A DNA stretch of 5,700 nucleotides from Candidatus Altimarinota bacterium (GTDB lineage: Bacteria > Patescibacteriota > Gracilibacteria > BD1-5 > UBA6164). The translations under genes and the position numbers were made by a program. Location: contig JAMOOA010000182.1 in NCBI GenBank assembly GCA_027066255.1, positions 1 through 5,700 on the forward strand. Reading direction: 5' to 3'. Within the stretch, counting starts at the first letter, position 1. Each line of letters opens with the position of its first letter. The notes under the pieces are model-generated. The model saw nothing but the letters and a program-made list of their open reading frames with translations. It did no database searches and was not told the origin of the DNA. Positions 5,623-5,700 of the stretch are shown here, in pieces.

Positions 5623-5700
5623 ATGGCAGATAATGTGATTTACCTCACCAAGGAGGGATTTAAGAAACTTCAAGAAGAGCTGAAAAATCTCAAAGAAGTA
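5623..5700 (+). CDS. greA: Transcription elongation factor GreA, N-terminal part (cut by window edge)
   Basis: Only the first 26 codons are present. MADNVIYLTKEGFKKLQEEL followed by KNLKEV matches the start of GreA (typical form: x-x-YLT-x-EG-x-x-KL-x-EEL-x-x-L), the first strand of the coiled-coil domain that enters the RNA polymerase secondary channel and stimulates cleavage of backtracked RNA. No TGA occurs in this part. It lies 26 nt after the unrecognised gene on the same strand, so two elongation factors, NusG and GreA, sit in one run. GreB or another Gre-family paralogue cannot be excluded from so short a stretch, but the YLTKEG start favours GreA. Confidence 0.88.
   Translation, partial: MADNVIYLTKEGFKKLQEELKNLKEV

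Noticed and set aside
1..5700. UGA as selenocysteine or as tryptophan (code 4)
   Set aside because: 31 UGA in unrelated genes without redox motifs rules out selenocysteine. The NusG site needs Gly, and TGG is used for the expected Trp residues.

Overview
The window reads as a low-GC bacterial chromosome that uses genetic code 25, in which UGA encodes glycine. That points to the Candidate Phyla Radiation lineages Absconditabacteria (SR1) or Gracilibacteria (BD1-5); I cannot tell which from this sequence. Read with the standard code, the region looks like a string of short broken ORFs. Read with UGA as Gly, it resolves into nine tightly packed genes ending only in TAA or TAG. I count 31 in-frame TGA codons in seven of the nine genes. 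One lies exactly at the conserved Gly of the NusG C-terminal GR-x-TP-x-EL motif, and others fall at typical Gly positions in the flippase and prepilin.

Layout. 1-209 (-): partial small membrane-anchored, Lys/Glu-rich protein. 298-1782 (+): Wzx/RfbX-like polysaccharide flippase with 12 in-frame TGA. 1786-2334 (-): type IV prepilin/pseudopilin-like protein, tail to tail with the flippase and missing from a standard-code reading because of 7 TGA. 2433-3422 (+): secreted surface protein with a signal peptide, an FN3 domain, a second Ig-like domain, an acidic linker and an LPQTG sorting signal. 3434-3466: a perfect palindromic bidirectional terminator, shared with the convergent 3472-3984 (-) LemA-like membrane protein. 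4135 onward (+): a housekeeping run secE, nusG, an unrecognised membrane-anchored protein, then the start of greA.

The left two thirds is concerned with the cell envelope: flippase, pilin-like protein, anchored surface protein and LemA-like protein. These genes are arranged as alternating divergent and convergent units, not as one operon. The right third is a co-oriented protein-export and transcription-elongation cluster behind a sigma70-type promoter. That promoter carries a tandem 8-bp repeat and an inverted repeat at its -35, and a hairpin plus T-run lies in the leader. None of the start codons has a convincing Shine-Dalgarno sequence; the upstream regions are A/T-rich. No tRNA, rRNA, CRISPR array, insertion sequence or gene-free stretch longer than 150 bp was seen.
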